In this document: piece by piece, positions 6,160-15,074 of the stretch | How positions within the stretch are numbered: the stretch's first letter is position 1 | Layout of the letters: each line of letters opens with the position of its first letter | NCBI RefSeq assembly: GCF_009938015.1 | Contig: NZ_AP021884.1 | Span: 1,537,501 to 1,601,500, forward strand | Reading direction: 5' to 3' | Length of the DNA stretch: 64,000 nucleotides | Source of the DNA: Sulfuriferula plumbiphila | GTDB taxonomy: Bacteria > Pseudomonadota > Gammaproteobacteria > Burkholderiales > Sulfuriferulaceae | Position numbers and translations under genes: made by a program | The notes under the pieces: model-generated | What the model was told of the DNA's origin: nothing | Databases searched by the model: none | Seen by the model: only the letters and a program-made list of their open reading frames with translations

Positions 6160-9132
6160 ATGAAAATTCTCGAGTACACCGGCCTCGACACCTCCCGTGT
6201 CAAGGCAGCTTACCGCAAGGTGGCGGATGCCATTGCCCGCGACGACTTCCGCGCCGCACAGGTGAAGAAGCTCGCCAATCTTGGCCACGGCAAGTTCTAC
6301 CGGGCGAAGCTCGACGACGCGGACCGGCTGCTGTTTTCGCTGGTGCGCCACGGTGATGAAGTTTGCGCGCTGATGCTGGAGGTGATCGCCAATCACGACT
6401 ACGACAAGTCGCGCTTCCTGCGCGGCGCCACCATTGACGAGGCGAAGATTCCCGACATCGATGCGGCAGAAGCCATCAAGGAAGCGCAGCCGGTGCGTTA
6501 CCTGCACCCGGAGCGCACCGCCATTCACCTGCTCGACAAGCCGATCTCCTTCGACGACACCCAGGAGGCCATCTATTGCCAGCCGCCACCGCTGATCGTG
6601 GTGGGCAGTGCCGGCAGCGGCAAGACGGCGCTGACGCTGGAGAAGCTCAAGCACGCCGAGGGAGAAGTGCTCTACGTCACGCACTCCGCCTACCTTGCCC
6701 AGAACGCCCGCGATCTCTATTACGCCAATGGCTTCGAGCATGCCGGGCAGGAGGCAGTGTTTCTTTCCTACCGCGAGTTTGTCGAATCGATTCGCGTGCC
6801 GACAGGGCGGGAAGCGAACTGGCGCGACTTCGCCGGCTGGTTCGCGCGGATGCGGCAGATGTTCAAGGAGTTCGACGGCCACCAGGCCTTCGAGGAAATC
6901 CGTGGCGTGATTGCCGCCGGCGCCGGTGGGGTTCTGTCGCGGGATGATTATCGGGTTCTGGGCGTGCGCCAGTCCATCTTTCCCGCAGGCCAGCGCGACA
7001 AGCTCTACGATCTGTTCGAGAAATACCGCATCTGGCTGTTGGAGGCAAAGCTCTATGACCTCAACCTCGTCGCCCAGGAATGGCAGGCGCTGGCTGCGCC
7101 GCGTTACGACTTCGTCGTCATCGACGAAGTGCAGGATATTACCACCGTCCAGCTTGCGCTGGTGCTGCAGACCCTGAAAAAGCCTGGCTACTTCCTGCTG
7201 TGCGGCGATTCCAATCAGATCGTCCATCCCAACTTCTTCTCCTGGGGGCAGGTGAAAAGCCTGTTCTGGCGCGATGCGCAACTGGCCGAGCGGCAGGAGC
7301 TGCGGGTGCTCACCGCCAACTTTCGCAACGGTCTGGAAGCGACCCGCGTCGCCAATCGGCTGCTCAAGATCAAGCAGCGGCGCTTCGGCTCCATCGACAG
7401 GGAGAGCAACTTTCTCGTGCAGGCGGTCGGGGGCGAAGCCGGGCAGGTGGCGCTGCTGCCGGACAAGGACGGCACCAAGCGCGAGCTCGACCAGAAGATT
7501 CGCCAGTCCACCCAGTTCGCCGTGCTGGTGATGCGCGACGAGGACAAGGTCGAGGCGAGACGCCACTTCGCCACGCCGCTATTGTTTTCGATTCACGAAG
7601 CCAAGGGCCTCGAATACGAAAACATCGTGCTTTACCGTTTCGTCTCCGACCATCGGGCAGAGTTCGCCGACATCGTCGAAGGCGTGGACAGGGCTGATCT
7701 TGCCGCCGACACGCTGGATTACCGGCGGGCGAAGGACAAAAGCGACAAGTCGCTGGAGGTCTACAAATTCTTCGTCAACGCCCTCTACGTCGCGCTGACG
7801 CGCGCCATCAAGAACCTGTATGTCATCGAGTCGGACACCGGACATCCGCTGTTTGGCCTGCTTGATCTCGCCGTCGCCGGACAGGTGAAAGTCGAGGCAA
7901 AGCAGTCCAGTGTGGAAGATTGGCAGAAGGAAGCGCGCAAGCTTGAACTGCAGGGCAAGCAGGAGCAGGCCGATGCCATCCGCCGCACCATCCTCAAGCA
8001 GACAGCGGTGCCCTGGCCGGTGTTCGACGAGACGAAGATCAGGGAGCTGCTGGAGAAGGTGTTTCGCGAACAGGCGCCGGGCGGCAAGCACAAGCAGCAT
8101 CTCTACGAATACGCCACCTGCTTTGATGAGCCGGTGCTGGCGGCGTGGCTCGTTCAGGAAGCAAAGTTCGACACGGCGAGAAGCTTCCAGCAGCAACGCG
8201 CCACGCTGGGCCGCAAGACCTACGTCCAATATTTTGCCAGCCACTTCAAGGATATCCTGCGCCAGTGCGACCAGCATGGCATCGAGCACCGCCTGCCGAT
8301 GAATCAGACGCCACTGATGACGGCAGCGGCGGCGGGCAATGTGCCGCTGGTGGAAGCGTTGCTCGCTCGCGGCGCCGACCGTGAGGCGGTTGACCACTAT
8401 GGCTGGAACGCCCTGCACTGGGCTATGCGCGAAGCCTTCCGCGATCCGAAGTTCGCGCGCGGTCCGTTCGCGGCACTCTACGATCTGGTCGCCCCGGCAA
8501 GCATCGACGTGAACACGGGTGAGCGGTTGGTGCGCATCGACCGGCATCTCTCCGAGTATTTCCTGTTCCAGACGCTGTGGGTGCTGTTCAAGTCGCGTTT
8601 CACCCACGGGCAGTGTCGGCGCTACGGCGCTTTCGAGACGCAGGCAATTCTGGATGCCTGGCCGCACCTGCCGACAAATGTGGTGCGGCCGGAGCGCAAC
8701 AAGCGCCAGCATCTTTCCAGCGTGCTCGCACGCAACGAAATCGAGCGCGACTATGCCTACAACCGGGCGCTGTTCATACGCGTTGCGCAAGGCTGGTACC
8801 AGTTCAATCCGAAACTCTCAGTACGCCGGCGGCGCGGCGAAGAAGCGCTTTGGGTGCCGGTCTACACGGCGCTCAATCTGCCGCTCATCAATGAATTTGC
8901 CTGGGATAGTACTTATGAAGAGCTCGATCTGCCGCTCCTCAACGGGCCTGTCTGGGATTTCTTCGGGCCTCGCATCGACGATTACCTGTCCATGGCAGGC
9001 CTGCCGGAGCGCACCATTCCGCTGGCCGCCGAACGCGCCATTGCACGGCATGAGGCGGCGCAACACCAGAGGCTGATGAGTCAGGAGCTCACGATAAAGC
9101 CCCGCGCCCATAAACGGCAGAAAACAACTTGA
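6160..9132 (+). CDS. RelE-like / UvrD-type SF1 helicase / ankyrin fusion protein
   Basis: A 990-residue multidomain protein. Residues 1-95 resemble a RelE/ParE-type toxin fold (KFYRAKLDDADRLLFSLV, then LEVIANHDYDKSRF). Residues 140-590 form a superfamily 1 helicase core: Walker A GSAGSGKTA near 149-157, Walker B VVIDEVQD near 316, the QXXR-like TANFRNG segment and motif V HEAKGLEYENIVL near 479. Residues about 710-765 carry two ankyrin-type repeats (TPLMTAAAAGNVPLVEALL, then NALHWAM). The C-terminal ~220 residues are unrecognised. No conserved partner is adjacent. Such toxin-helicase fusions could belong to defence, repair or plasmid-control systems. Which one is unknown. Confidence 0.8.
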   Translation: MKILEYTGLDTSRVKAAYRKVADAIARDDFRAAQVKKLANLGHGKFYRAKLDDADRLLFSLVRHGDEVCALMLEVIANHDYDKSRFLRGATIDEAKIPDIDAAEAIKEAQPVRYLHPERTAIHLLDKPISFDDTQEAIYCQPPPLIVVGSAGSGKTALTLEKLKHAEGEVLYVTHSAYLAQNARDLYYANGFEHAGQEAVFLSYREFVESIRVPTGREANWRDFAGWFARMRQMFKEFDGHQAFEEIRGVIAAGAGGVLSRDDYRVLGVRQSIFPAGQRDKLYDLFEKYRIWLLEAKLYDLNLVAQEWQALAAPRYDFVVIDEVQDITTVQLALVLQTLKKPGYFLLCGDSNQIVHPNFFSWGQVKSLFWRDAQLAERQELRVLTANFRNGLEATRVANRLLKIKQRRFGSIDRESNFLVQAVGGEAGQVALLPDKDGTKRELDQKIRQSTQFAVLVMRDEDKVEARRHFATPLLFSIHEAKGLEYENIVLYRFVSDHRAEFADIVEGVDRADLAADTLDYRRAKDKSDKSLEVYKFFVNALYVALTRAIKNLYVIESDTGHPLFGLLDLAVAGQVKVEAKQSSVEDWQKEARKLELQGKQEQADAIRRTILKQTAVPWPVFDETKIRELLEKVFREQAPGGKHKQHLYEYATCFDEPVLAAWLVQEAKFDTARSFQQQRATLGRKTYVQYFASHFKDILRQCDQHGIEHRLPMNQTPLMTAAAAGNVPLVEALLARGADREAVDHYGWNALHWAMREAFRDPKFARGPFAALYDLVAPASIDVNTGERLVRIDRHLSEYFLFQTLWVLFKSRFTHGQCRRYGAFETQAILDAWPHLPTNVVRPERNKRQHLSSVLARNEIERDYAYNRALFIRVAQGWYQFNPKLSVRRRRGEEALWVPVYTALNLPLINEFAWDSTYEELDLPLLNGPVWDFFGPRIDDYLSMAGLPERTIPLAAERAIARHEAAQHQRLMSQELTIKPRAHKRQKTT

Positions 9133-9165
9133 GGTGCCCTTATGCCCTCGAGTACAGCCCATGAA

Positions 9166-10014
9166 TCATCCCGCTGCCTGCAGCCGCAGCCGCCGTGCAG
9201 CATCTTCGGCGCGTGCGTCATCGATTTCCCGGACTATGCTGTCCAGATCAACTGCCTGCGTGCTGTGCTCGAAATGACCGGTGAGGGTGACCTCCGGGTG
9301 TAATTCGCCGTGCTCGAACAGCGACCAGATTTCCTTGCCGTAGTCGGTGCTGAGCAGCTCCGGGGCGAAGCGGCCAAAATAGGCGGTCAGGTTGCCGACA
9401 TCCCGTTCCAGCATGCTGCTGGCGTGGTTGTTGCCTGCGGCATCCACGGCTTGGGGCAGGTCGATGATGACCGGGCCGTCAGCGCCGACCAGGATGTTGT
9501 ATTCGGATAAATCGCCATGGACGATCCCGGCGCACAGCATGCGCACCACTTGCATCATTAATGTGTGATGGTGTGTGCGTGCCTGCGCTGCAGTGAATTC
9601 CACATCGTTGAGCCGGGGAGCTGCGTCGCCATGCGCGTCGGTCACCAGTTCCATCAGCAATACGCCTTCGTGGAAGTTATAGGGTTTGGGAACCCGCACG
9701 CCTGCGGCGGCAAGGCGATACAAGGCATCGACTTCGGCGTTTTGCCAGGCTTCTTCCTGCGCTTTGCGCCCATAGCGCGTGCCTTTTGCCATGGCGCGCG
9801 CCTGGCGGCTGTTTTTGGTTTTGCGGTTTTCGGTGTAATCAACGGCCTGGCGAAAGCTGCGCTTGTTGGCTTCCTTGTATACCTTGGCGCAGCGTATCTC
9901 TTCGCCGCAGCGGACGACGAAGACCATGGCCTCCTTGCCGCTCATAAGCTGGCGGATAACCGCATCTACCAGGCCATCTTCGATCAGCGGTTCGAGTCTT
10001 TTTGGGATTTTCAT
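9166..10014 (-). CDS. RIO-type serine/threonine protein kinase
   Basis: A 282-residue RIO kinase. The catalytic loop HGDLSEYNIL lies near residue 165, the metal-binding segment VIIDLPQAV near 183-191, and the lysine-containing nucleotide-binding segment RCAKVYKE near residue 45. These match the RIO1-type loop and the IDxPQ motif that replaces DFG. Bacterial RIO kinases are widespread but their targets are poorly known; the eukaryotic and archaeal ones act in ribosome maturation. The gene converges with the helicase gene and stands alone, with no obvious operon partner. Confidence 0.88.
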   Translation of the reverse strand: MKIPKRLEPLIEDGLVDAVIRQLMSGKEAMVFVVRCGEEIRCAKVYKEANKRSFRQAVDYTENRKTKNSRQARAMAKGTRYGRKAQEEAWQNAEVDALYRLAAAGVRVPKPYNFHEGVLLMELVTDAHGDAAPRLNDVEFTAAQARTHHHTLMMQVVRMLCAGIVHGDLSEYNILVGADGPVIIDLPQAVDAAGNNHASSMLERDVGNLTAYFGRFAPELLSTDYGKEIWSLFEHGELHPEVTLTGHFEHSTQAVDLDSIVREIDDARAEDAARRLRLQAAG

Positions 10015-10136
10015 GGGGCTATTGTGTGCAGACAGGTTCAGTAACGGACTAATGAAAGGTAATGGGCAGACACGATGGTGAATTTTGTGCCTGATACGAT
10101 TGATGCGTTTATCCCGCCTGCCTTCGTGTTTTTTTG

Positions 10137-10583
10137 TCAGGCGGCGATCAGGTCTTTCGGCTTTTTCGGCCTGCCGCCCAGCTTGCCGTTCTGGCGCGCT
10201 GCCGACGCCTTGGCCGCGCTGGCCGCCTTGCCGCCAATCTTCCCGTTTTCGGCTGCCATCCAGCGCTTTGAGCCGAGGAAGCCTTCCAACAGTGCCGGGA
10301 TGTAGAGGTCAGCATCGAGACGCGGAAAGTGAATGCCCAAGCCGGACGGGCTGATTTCTGCGCCTATCAGATCAGCCGGGTGTGCTTGTTCCAGACCCTG
10401 CACATCCTTGGGCGCGAAAGCCAGTTCCAGGCCGGAGACCAGCGAAATGACCACGCGGGCAATGCGCTGGTCATAGCGCACGGCTACGATAGTGGGGAAA
10501 GCCGTCTTTTTTGCGGCTGCTCTCCGGCTGGCTGCATCAAATGCCTCATTCGTGATGTCCATGTATCTGCCTCCATTTGTCAC
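10137..10583 (-). CDS. DUF2442-domain protein
   Basis: A protein of up to 148 residues; the start may be 10583 or the internal ATG at 10562, and both overlap the end of the upstream gene. The N-terminal half (about residues 28-105) matches the DUF2442 pattern (VAVRYDQRIARVVISLVSG, then DLIGAEISPSGLGIHFP, then DADLYIPALLEG). The C-terminal tail is Lys/Ala/Gly-rich (GGKAASAAKASAARQNGKLGG), likely flexible and nucleic-acid binding. DUF2442 genes commonly pair with DUF4160 genes, as here, in small two-gene modules that look like toxin-antitoxin pairs. Activity of this pair is not established. Confidence 0.8.
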   Translation of the reverse strand: MTNGGRYMDITNEAFDAASRRAAAKKTAFPTIVAVRYDQRIARVVISLVSGLELAFAPKDVQGLEQAHPADLIGAEISPSGLGIHFPRLDADLYIPALLEGFLGSKRWMAAENGKIGGKAASAAKASAARQNGKLGGRPKKPKDLIAA

Positions 10584-10797
10584 AGAGTGTCGCCAGATTG
10601 GCGGCCAGTTCGTCCGCGAGCTTCACCACGTCCTTGCGCGAAAAAGCGTAGTTCTCACGCAATTCGGGAGGCCCATTTGGGCAATGCAAATTAAACACTG
10701 CTTCGCAGCCGTTTCCGATGACGTGCACATGAGCTGGCCGATGCCCGTTCGGATAGAGGACTGCACGCAGCCCAAAGATAGTGAGTGCGGTTGACAT
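10546..10797 (-). CDS. DUF4160-domain protein
   Basis: An 83-residue protein matching the DUF4160 pattern: a short N-terminal strand, the PNGHRPAHVHVIGNGCEAVFNL core with its conserved His-x-His, and the AFSRKDVVKLADELAAN helix. It overlaps the following DUF2442 gene by about 17-38 bases, so translation is coupled. The pair is typical of small mobile two-gene modules, but neither protein has a defined biochemical role that I can state. Confidence 0.8.
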   Translation of the reverse strand: MSTALTIFGLRAVLYPNGHRPAHVHVIGNGCEAVFNLHCPNGPPELRENYAFSRKDVVKLADELAANLATLCDKWRQIHGHHE

Positions 10798-10848
10798 TAT
10801 ATCATAAACCCAAACTGCTTGGGTTTATTATTCGGGTTGGGCAAACCA

Positions 10849-11865
10849 TCAAAGCAGCCCAGCCAGGCTTCCGCGCCGCCAGAATTTCAGCAACATTCCC
10901 CGCGTTACCCGCCATTCCACGATCTCCGCTGCGCCCGGCACAATGATTCGTAGCGCCGGTACCTTGCCTGCTTTGAGCATCGCCAGCAATGGCGCGAACC
11001 AGTCGGTCTCCAGCTGTTGCAAGCCCTCGCGCCAGCCGATGATGTCGCCGTATTGCGCCGCGCCGCGCAGGTGTCCGGCCAGCACCAGCGCATCGTCTGT
11101 GCTGTCCGCCAGCGCGGTGGCGTGGTGCGGCAGTGGGGCGTTGGGGCAGGCGGCGAAGAGTGCGATGGCGCACGCGGTAGGGTCGTTCGCCCACAGTCTG
11201 GTTGTGCCTGCCGGCGTGATCCGAGGCGGGGTGCCGCCACCCCACAGCCAGATGCTGTTCACCGTCAACTCGCCGCGCGCCTCGCGGGCGTCGTTCAGCG
11301 GCAGGCTGAAAAACAGCATCTGGATTTCGTTGTACAGGCGGTGCCATTTGAGCCCGTCAGCGCCTTGCGGCAGGTAGGGATCGAGGTGCTTGCCGGTTAC
11401 CGCGGTGACCGGCTGGGTAGTGAGGGCAGGGGGCTGATCGAGCTTCAGATACCAGCGATCCGGGCGCAGCGGATAGAGTGTGAAACCCTCTGCGCTGAAG
11501 TGCGCATTGAAGGCCTGGGCGTAGGTTTCCGCTTCGCTCTGGGTGAGCTGGAACGCGCCGCTGTCCACCAGCATGAGTTTGTCGCGGGTGGCGCGCAGGT
11601 GCACCGGGTCGGCACGCAGCCAGTAATCCTTACCGGGTTCGCCGCCGTCGGCCAGCAGGGTGACGGGTGCGATCGGCCAGTCCTGTTGCTTGTCCACGCC
11701 GAAGGCGCGGCACAGCCAGCCATCCAGGCCGCCCTCCGCAGGCGCGGTGGTTCTGTCCGCACGTGCCAGCAGGGTTTGCAGGGCGGGCGGCGCAAGCCCA
11801 CCCAGCGCAGCGTCGCGCATCTCAGGCGGGGGAATCAAATCGGGGATGAGCAGGGTGATCAGCAT
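10849..11865 (-). CDS. RpfE-like conserved hypothetical protein (phosphoglycerate mutase-like fold)
   Basis: A 338-residue cytosolic protein of the group annotated in betaproteobacteria as RpfE-type or cofactor-independent phosphoglycerate mutase-like. Visible landmarks are the N-terminal LITLLIPDLIPPPE, the RPDRWYLKL segment and NSIWLWGGG near residue 205. The metal-binding Asp/His set expected of an active alkaline-phosphatase-superfamily mutase is not obvious, so enzymatic activity is doubtful. It is divergent from lolC, a frequent neighbour in related bacteria. Function is unknown. Confidence 0.65.
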   Translation of the reverse strand: MLITLLIPDLIPPPEMRDAALGGLAPPALQTLLARADRTTAPAEGGLDGWLCRAFGVDKQQDWPIAPVTLLADGGEPGKDYWLRADPVHLRATRDKLMLVDSGAFQLTQSEAETYAQAFNAHFSAEGFTLYPLRPDRWYLKLDQPPALTTQPVTAVTGKHLDPYLPQGADGLKWHRLYNEIQMLFFSLPLNDAREARGELTVNSIWLWGGGTPPRITPAGTTRLWANDPTACAIALFAACPNAPLPHHATALADSTDDALVLAGHLRGAAQYGDIIGWREGLQQLETDWFAPLLAMLKAGKVPALRIIVPGAAEIVEWRVTRGMLLKFWRRGSLAGLL

Positions 11866-11975
11866 CGCCGCAGTTTATCACTCCATCCCGGCGCAATTTA
11901 CCCGGTGCGCGATTTTCTGGCGGCAGGCGTGCGCCTGTGGCACACTGCTGCCAGCAAATTCAACTCAAATTCCCC

Positions 11976-13220
11976 GTGCGCCCTTACGAACTCTACATCG
12001 GCTTGCGCTACACCCGCGCCAAGCGTCGCAATCATTTCATCTCCTTCATTTCGCTGATTTCCATGCTCGGCATTGCGCTGGGCGTGGCGGCGCTGATTGT
12101 GGTGCTGTCGGTCATGAACGGCTTCCAGGATGAACTGCGCAGCCGCATTCTGGGGGTGGCGGCACATATCGAAATCACCGGCTTTGACAATACCCTGGCC
12201 GACTGGCAAAAAGTTGCCGCCGAAAGCCGCAAGGAGCCGGAGGTGCAGGCCGCTGCGCCCTATGTGATGGGGCAGGGTTTGCTGGCCTACGATCAGGCGG
12301 TGCAGGGGAGTGTGGTGCGCGGCATATTGCCTGAACAGGAAGACAGCGTGACCGACATCGGCCACAAGATGCGCGTGGGCAGTCTCGCGGCGCTGCGTCC
12401 CGGCGAGTGGGGGATCGTACTGGGTGCCGACCTGGCGCGCATACTGGCGGTGCAGCTGGGCGATAAAGTGACGGTGATTACGCCGCAGGGGCAGATCACC
12501 CCGGCGGGCATGGTGCCGCGTCTGAAGCAGTTCAAGGTGGTGGGGATTTTCCGGATCGGCATGTACGAGTATGACTCCGGCCTGGCGTTGATTAATCTGC
12601 AGGACGCGCAGAAGCTGTTCCGCACCGGCGACCATGTATCCGGCCTGCGCCTGAAAATTGATGATCTGTACCGGGCGCCGGAAGTGTCCAGGAAGCTCGC
12701 CAGCATACTGAGCGGCGACTATTCCATCCGTGACTGGACGCAATCGCACACCAGTTTTTTCAGCGCGGTACAGATGGAAAAACGCGTGATGTTCATCATC
12801 CTGCTGCTGATTGTGGCGGTAGCCGCGTTCAATATTGTTTCCACGCTGGTGATGGTGGTCACCGACAAGCAGCCGGACATCGCCATCCTGCGCACGCTGG
12901 GGGCATCGCCGGGCAGCATCATGAAAATCTTCATGGTGCAGGGTGCGATTATCGGTCTGATCGGCACCGCGACGGGGTTGCTCTCGGGCGTATTGCTGGC
13001 ACTCAATATCGGCACGGTGGTACCGTTCATCGAACGCACTTTTGGTGTCCATTTCCTGTCGTCCGACGTGTATCAGATCAGCGAGTTGCCCTCCAAGCTG
13101 GAGTGGCACGACGTGTGGGTGATCGGCGCGGTGGCGCTGGTGCTGTCCTGGCTGGCGACCATCTACCCCAGCTGGCGCGCATCGCGCACCAATCCGGCGG
13201 AGGCATTGCGCTATGAGTAA
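11976..13220 (+). CDS. lolC: Lipoprotein-releasing ABC transporter permease LolC/LolE
   Basis: A membrane subunit of the LolCDE complex, which releases outer-membrane lipoproteins from the inner membrane to LolA. From the GTG at 11976 it begins [20 protein letters not shown], the conserved N-terminus of the family; an upstream GTG at 11937 would add 13 unrelated residues. One transmembrane segment (residues ~25-48) is followed by a large periplasmic MacB-like domain and three C-terminal helices, ending in the [17 protein letters not shown] motif. Length (~414 residues) is normal. It overlaps lolD by 8 bases. Like many species, this one seems to use a single LolC/E-type permease at this locus. 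Confidence 0.93.
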   Translation: MRPYELYIGLRYTRAKRRNHFISFISLISMLGIALGVAALIVVLSVMNGFQDELRSRILGVAAHIEITGFDNTLADWQKVAAESRKEPEVQAAAPYVMGQGLLAYDQAVQGSVVRGILPEQEDSVTDIGHKMRVGSLAALRPGEWGIVLGADLARILAVQLGDKVTVITPQGQITPAGMVPRLKQFKVVGIFRIGMYEYDSGLALINLQDAQKLFRTGDHVSGLRLKIDDLYRAPEVSRKLASILSGDYSIRDWTQSHTSFFSAVQMEKRVMFIILLLIVAVAAFNIVSTLVMVVTDKQPDIAILRTLGASPGSIMKIFMVQGAIIGLIGTATGLLSGVLLALNIGTVVPFIERTFGVHFLSSDVYQISELPSKLEWHDVWVIGAVALVLSWLATIYPSWRASRTNPAEALRYE

Positions 13221-13893
13221 CCCCGTTATTGCCTGCCGCGACCTGAAAAAAACCTACCGCCAGGGCAGGCTGGATGTGCGTGTGCTGACCGGGGTCAATC
13301 TGGTGGTGGAAGCGGGCGAGCGCATCGCCATCATGGGCGCCTCTGGCTCGGGCAAATCCACCCTGTTGCACCTGCTGGGCGGGCTGGATGACGCCAGCAG
13401 CGGCAGCGTGGAAATCATGGGGCGCGACATTCAACATCTGGGCGAAACCGAGCGCGGCAAACTGCGCAACGAATCGCTCGGCTTCGTCTACCAGTTTCAC
13501 CACCTGCTGCCCGAATTCAGCGCACTGAACAATGTTGCCATGCCGCTGCTGATCCGGCGCATGCCCACCGCAGAAGCGCACGAGCGGGCCGCCAGGGTGC
13601 TCAAGGAAGTCGGCCTCGCGCATCGCCTCCATCACACTCCCGGCGAGCTTTCCGGGGGCGAACGCCAGCGTGCCGCGATTGCCCGTGCGCTGGTCACCCA
13701 GCCTGCCTGCGTGCTGGCCGATGAACCGACCGGCAACCTCGACCGCCATACCGCCGAAGGCATCCAGGAACTGATGCTGGCGCTGAACCAACAGCACGGC
13801 ACCAGCTTTCTGGTGGTCACCCACGACCCGGATCTGGCCGGACGCATGCAGCGCGTGTTGCAACTGGCAGATGGGGTGTTGGTGCAGGGTTGA
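13213..13893 (+). CDS. lolD: Lipoprotein-releasing system ATP-binding protein LolD
   Basis: A 226-residue ABC ATPase. Walker [10 protein letters not shown] is near residue 40, the Q-loop is in [11 protein letters not shown], the signature is [15 protein letters not shown] near 145, and Walker [12 protein letters not shown] follows with the switch His in VTHD. The [21 protein letters not shown] stretch is characteristic of LolD. Its start codon overlaps the lolC end, so both subunits are translated together. It supplies energy for lipoprotein release into the periplasm. Confidence 0.95.
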   Translation: MSNPVIACRDLKKTYRQGRLDVRVLTGVNLVVEAGERIAIMGASGSGKSTLLHLLGGLDDASSGSVEIMGRDIQHLGETERGKLRNESLGFVYQFHHLLPEFSALNNVAMPLLIRRMPTAEAHERAARVLKEVGLAHRLHHTPGELSGGERQRAAIARALVTQPACVLADEPTGNLDRHTAEGIQELMLALNQQHGTSFLVVTHDPDLAGRMQRVLQLADGVLVQG

Positions 13894-14032
13894 GGTGTTC
13901 CTGCGCGTATGCTGACATGATTAAGGATAGCCCGCGTAGCCTGCGGGCCCAATGTTAGTGCGCCGCATGAAACATCCGCTGCAAGGCGCTTTGCTTGTTG
14001 GCACATTACGCCTTAGCGAGTTGGAGAAAAGT

Positions 14033-14530
14033 GTGAAGAAACCGAATTCCCCTGCCGCCCAAACCAGGCGCGTCCGATGGCTCGCCGCCACGCTCCTGGC
14101 AGCAGCGATGGCGACCGGGATTGTGCTCATGCGCCCGGACTCGTCCGAAACGGGCAGGACCGATACATCCGTTCAACGTATCTCGCGCGGCAAAATCGTA
14201 TATGAACAGCATTGCGCAAGTTGCCACGGCGCCAAGCTGGAAGGGGCACCCAACTGGCGCCAGCGTCTGCCCGGCGGACGCATGCCCGCCCCGCCGCACG
14301 ACGATTCCGGCCACACCTGGCATCATCCCGACGAAGTGTTGTTTGGAATCGTCAAATCCGGTGTAGTGCCACCCTATGCACCCGCAGGCTATCTCAGCGA
14401 CATGCCGGCGTTCGGTTCGGTACTGAGCGACGAGGAAATAGGGTCGGTGCTGGCGTATATCCGGAGCCACTGGTCAGAAGAGATTCTCAAGGCAAGAGCC
14501 GAGATGACGCGTTACACCGGCGCAAAGTGA
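14033..14530 (+). CDS. Secreted mono-heme cytochrome c
   Basis: About 165 residues from the GTG at 14033, which has GGAG seven bases upstream; a longer frame from 13952 lacks a ribosome site. A Lys/Arg-rich N-terminus and one hydrophobic helix (WLAATLLAAAMATGIVL) serve as signal or membrane anchor. A single heme site CASCH lies in KIVYEQHCASCHGAKLEG, and a likely Met ligand is in SDMPAFGSVLSDEEI. The fold is that of small c-type carriers or cytochrome subunits of membrane oxidoreductases. It stands alone between lolD and comEC. Its redox partner is unknown. Confidence 0.85.
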   Translation: MKKPNSPAAQTRRVRWLAATLLAAAMATGIVLMRPDSSETGRTDTSVQRISRGKIVYEQHCASCHGAKLEGAPNWRQRLPGGRMPAPPHDDSGHTWHHPDEVLFGIVKSGVVPPYAPAGYLSDMPAFGSVLSDEEIGSVLAYIRSHWSEEILKARAEMTRYTGAK

Positions 14531-15074
14531 GGTCGGCGGCCCCGGGATCAAGCGCCAGTATGGCGAGCGGGCTGCCCGTTCCGGCCCGGATGACAAGTTT
14601 GATGAAGTCGCGGCGTCAGTTTATGAACATTCGGGCTGGGTCCTTGACAGTGAACACGCCGCAAGCGGCGCGCCGCTCAATCCACACGCTGCCCGCCAGC
14701 CTCAATGCGGGCGGGGCGCGAAGCCACGGAAAATCAGGATAGCCACATTACCGGCACTCAGAATTTCCCGTGGCCAGCCGATTACGAAAACCAAAATCAG
14801 CTGCGCATTACGCATATTCAAAGAATCAGTATTCCACCGCTTGCCGTGATGGTGGCAATGCCGATGGTGCTTTGCATAGCGGCCTTTCTTGCCTATCCTG
14901 ACTGCATCCTGCCCTGCGCCGTACGATGCCATGCACCCTGACCCAGATAATGTCGAGCCTGTCCTCTCCGGATTTGCCCAACGTGAGTGGCTCTGGGTCA
15001 TCGCCATAGCGGCAGGAGTGGCAAGCGTCGCCTGGTTCAAGGCGTTCAAGCATTTTGGGCGAGCTGTCTAGCCG
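14531..15074. other. Intergenic region, no supported gene
   Basis: About 540 bases between the cytochrome gene and comEC. A 60-codon frame (14889-15071) ends in one hydrophobic helix (WLWVIAIAAGVASVAWF) and could be a small membrane protein, but it has no convincing ribosome site or family match. I see no RNA gene or repeat. Confidence 0.4.

Noticed and set aside
5980-7566. 528-codon minus-strand open frame
   Set aside because: It lies antisense to the helicase gene; its His/Gln/Val-rich translation has no motifs and it follows from the GC-rich codon bias of the real gene.
13929-13949. Hairpin GCCCGC/GCGGGC downstream of lolD as terminator
   Set aside because: The stem is short and no T-tract follows.
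14889-15071. 60-codon frame with one hydrophobic helix before comEC
   Set aside because: No ribosome site, no family and no clear start; not listed as a gene.
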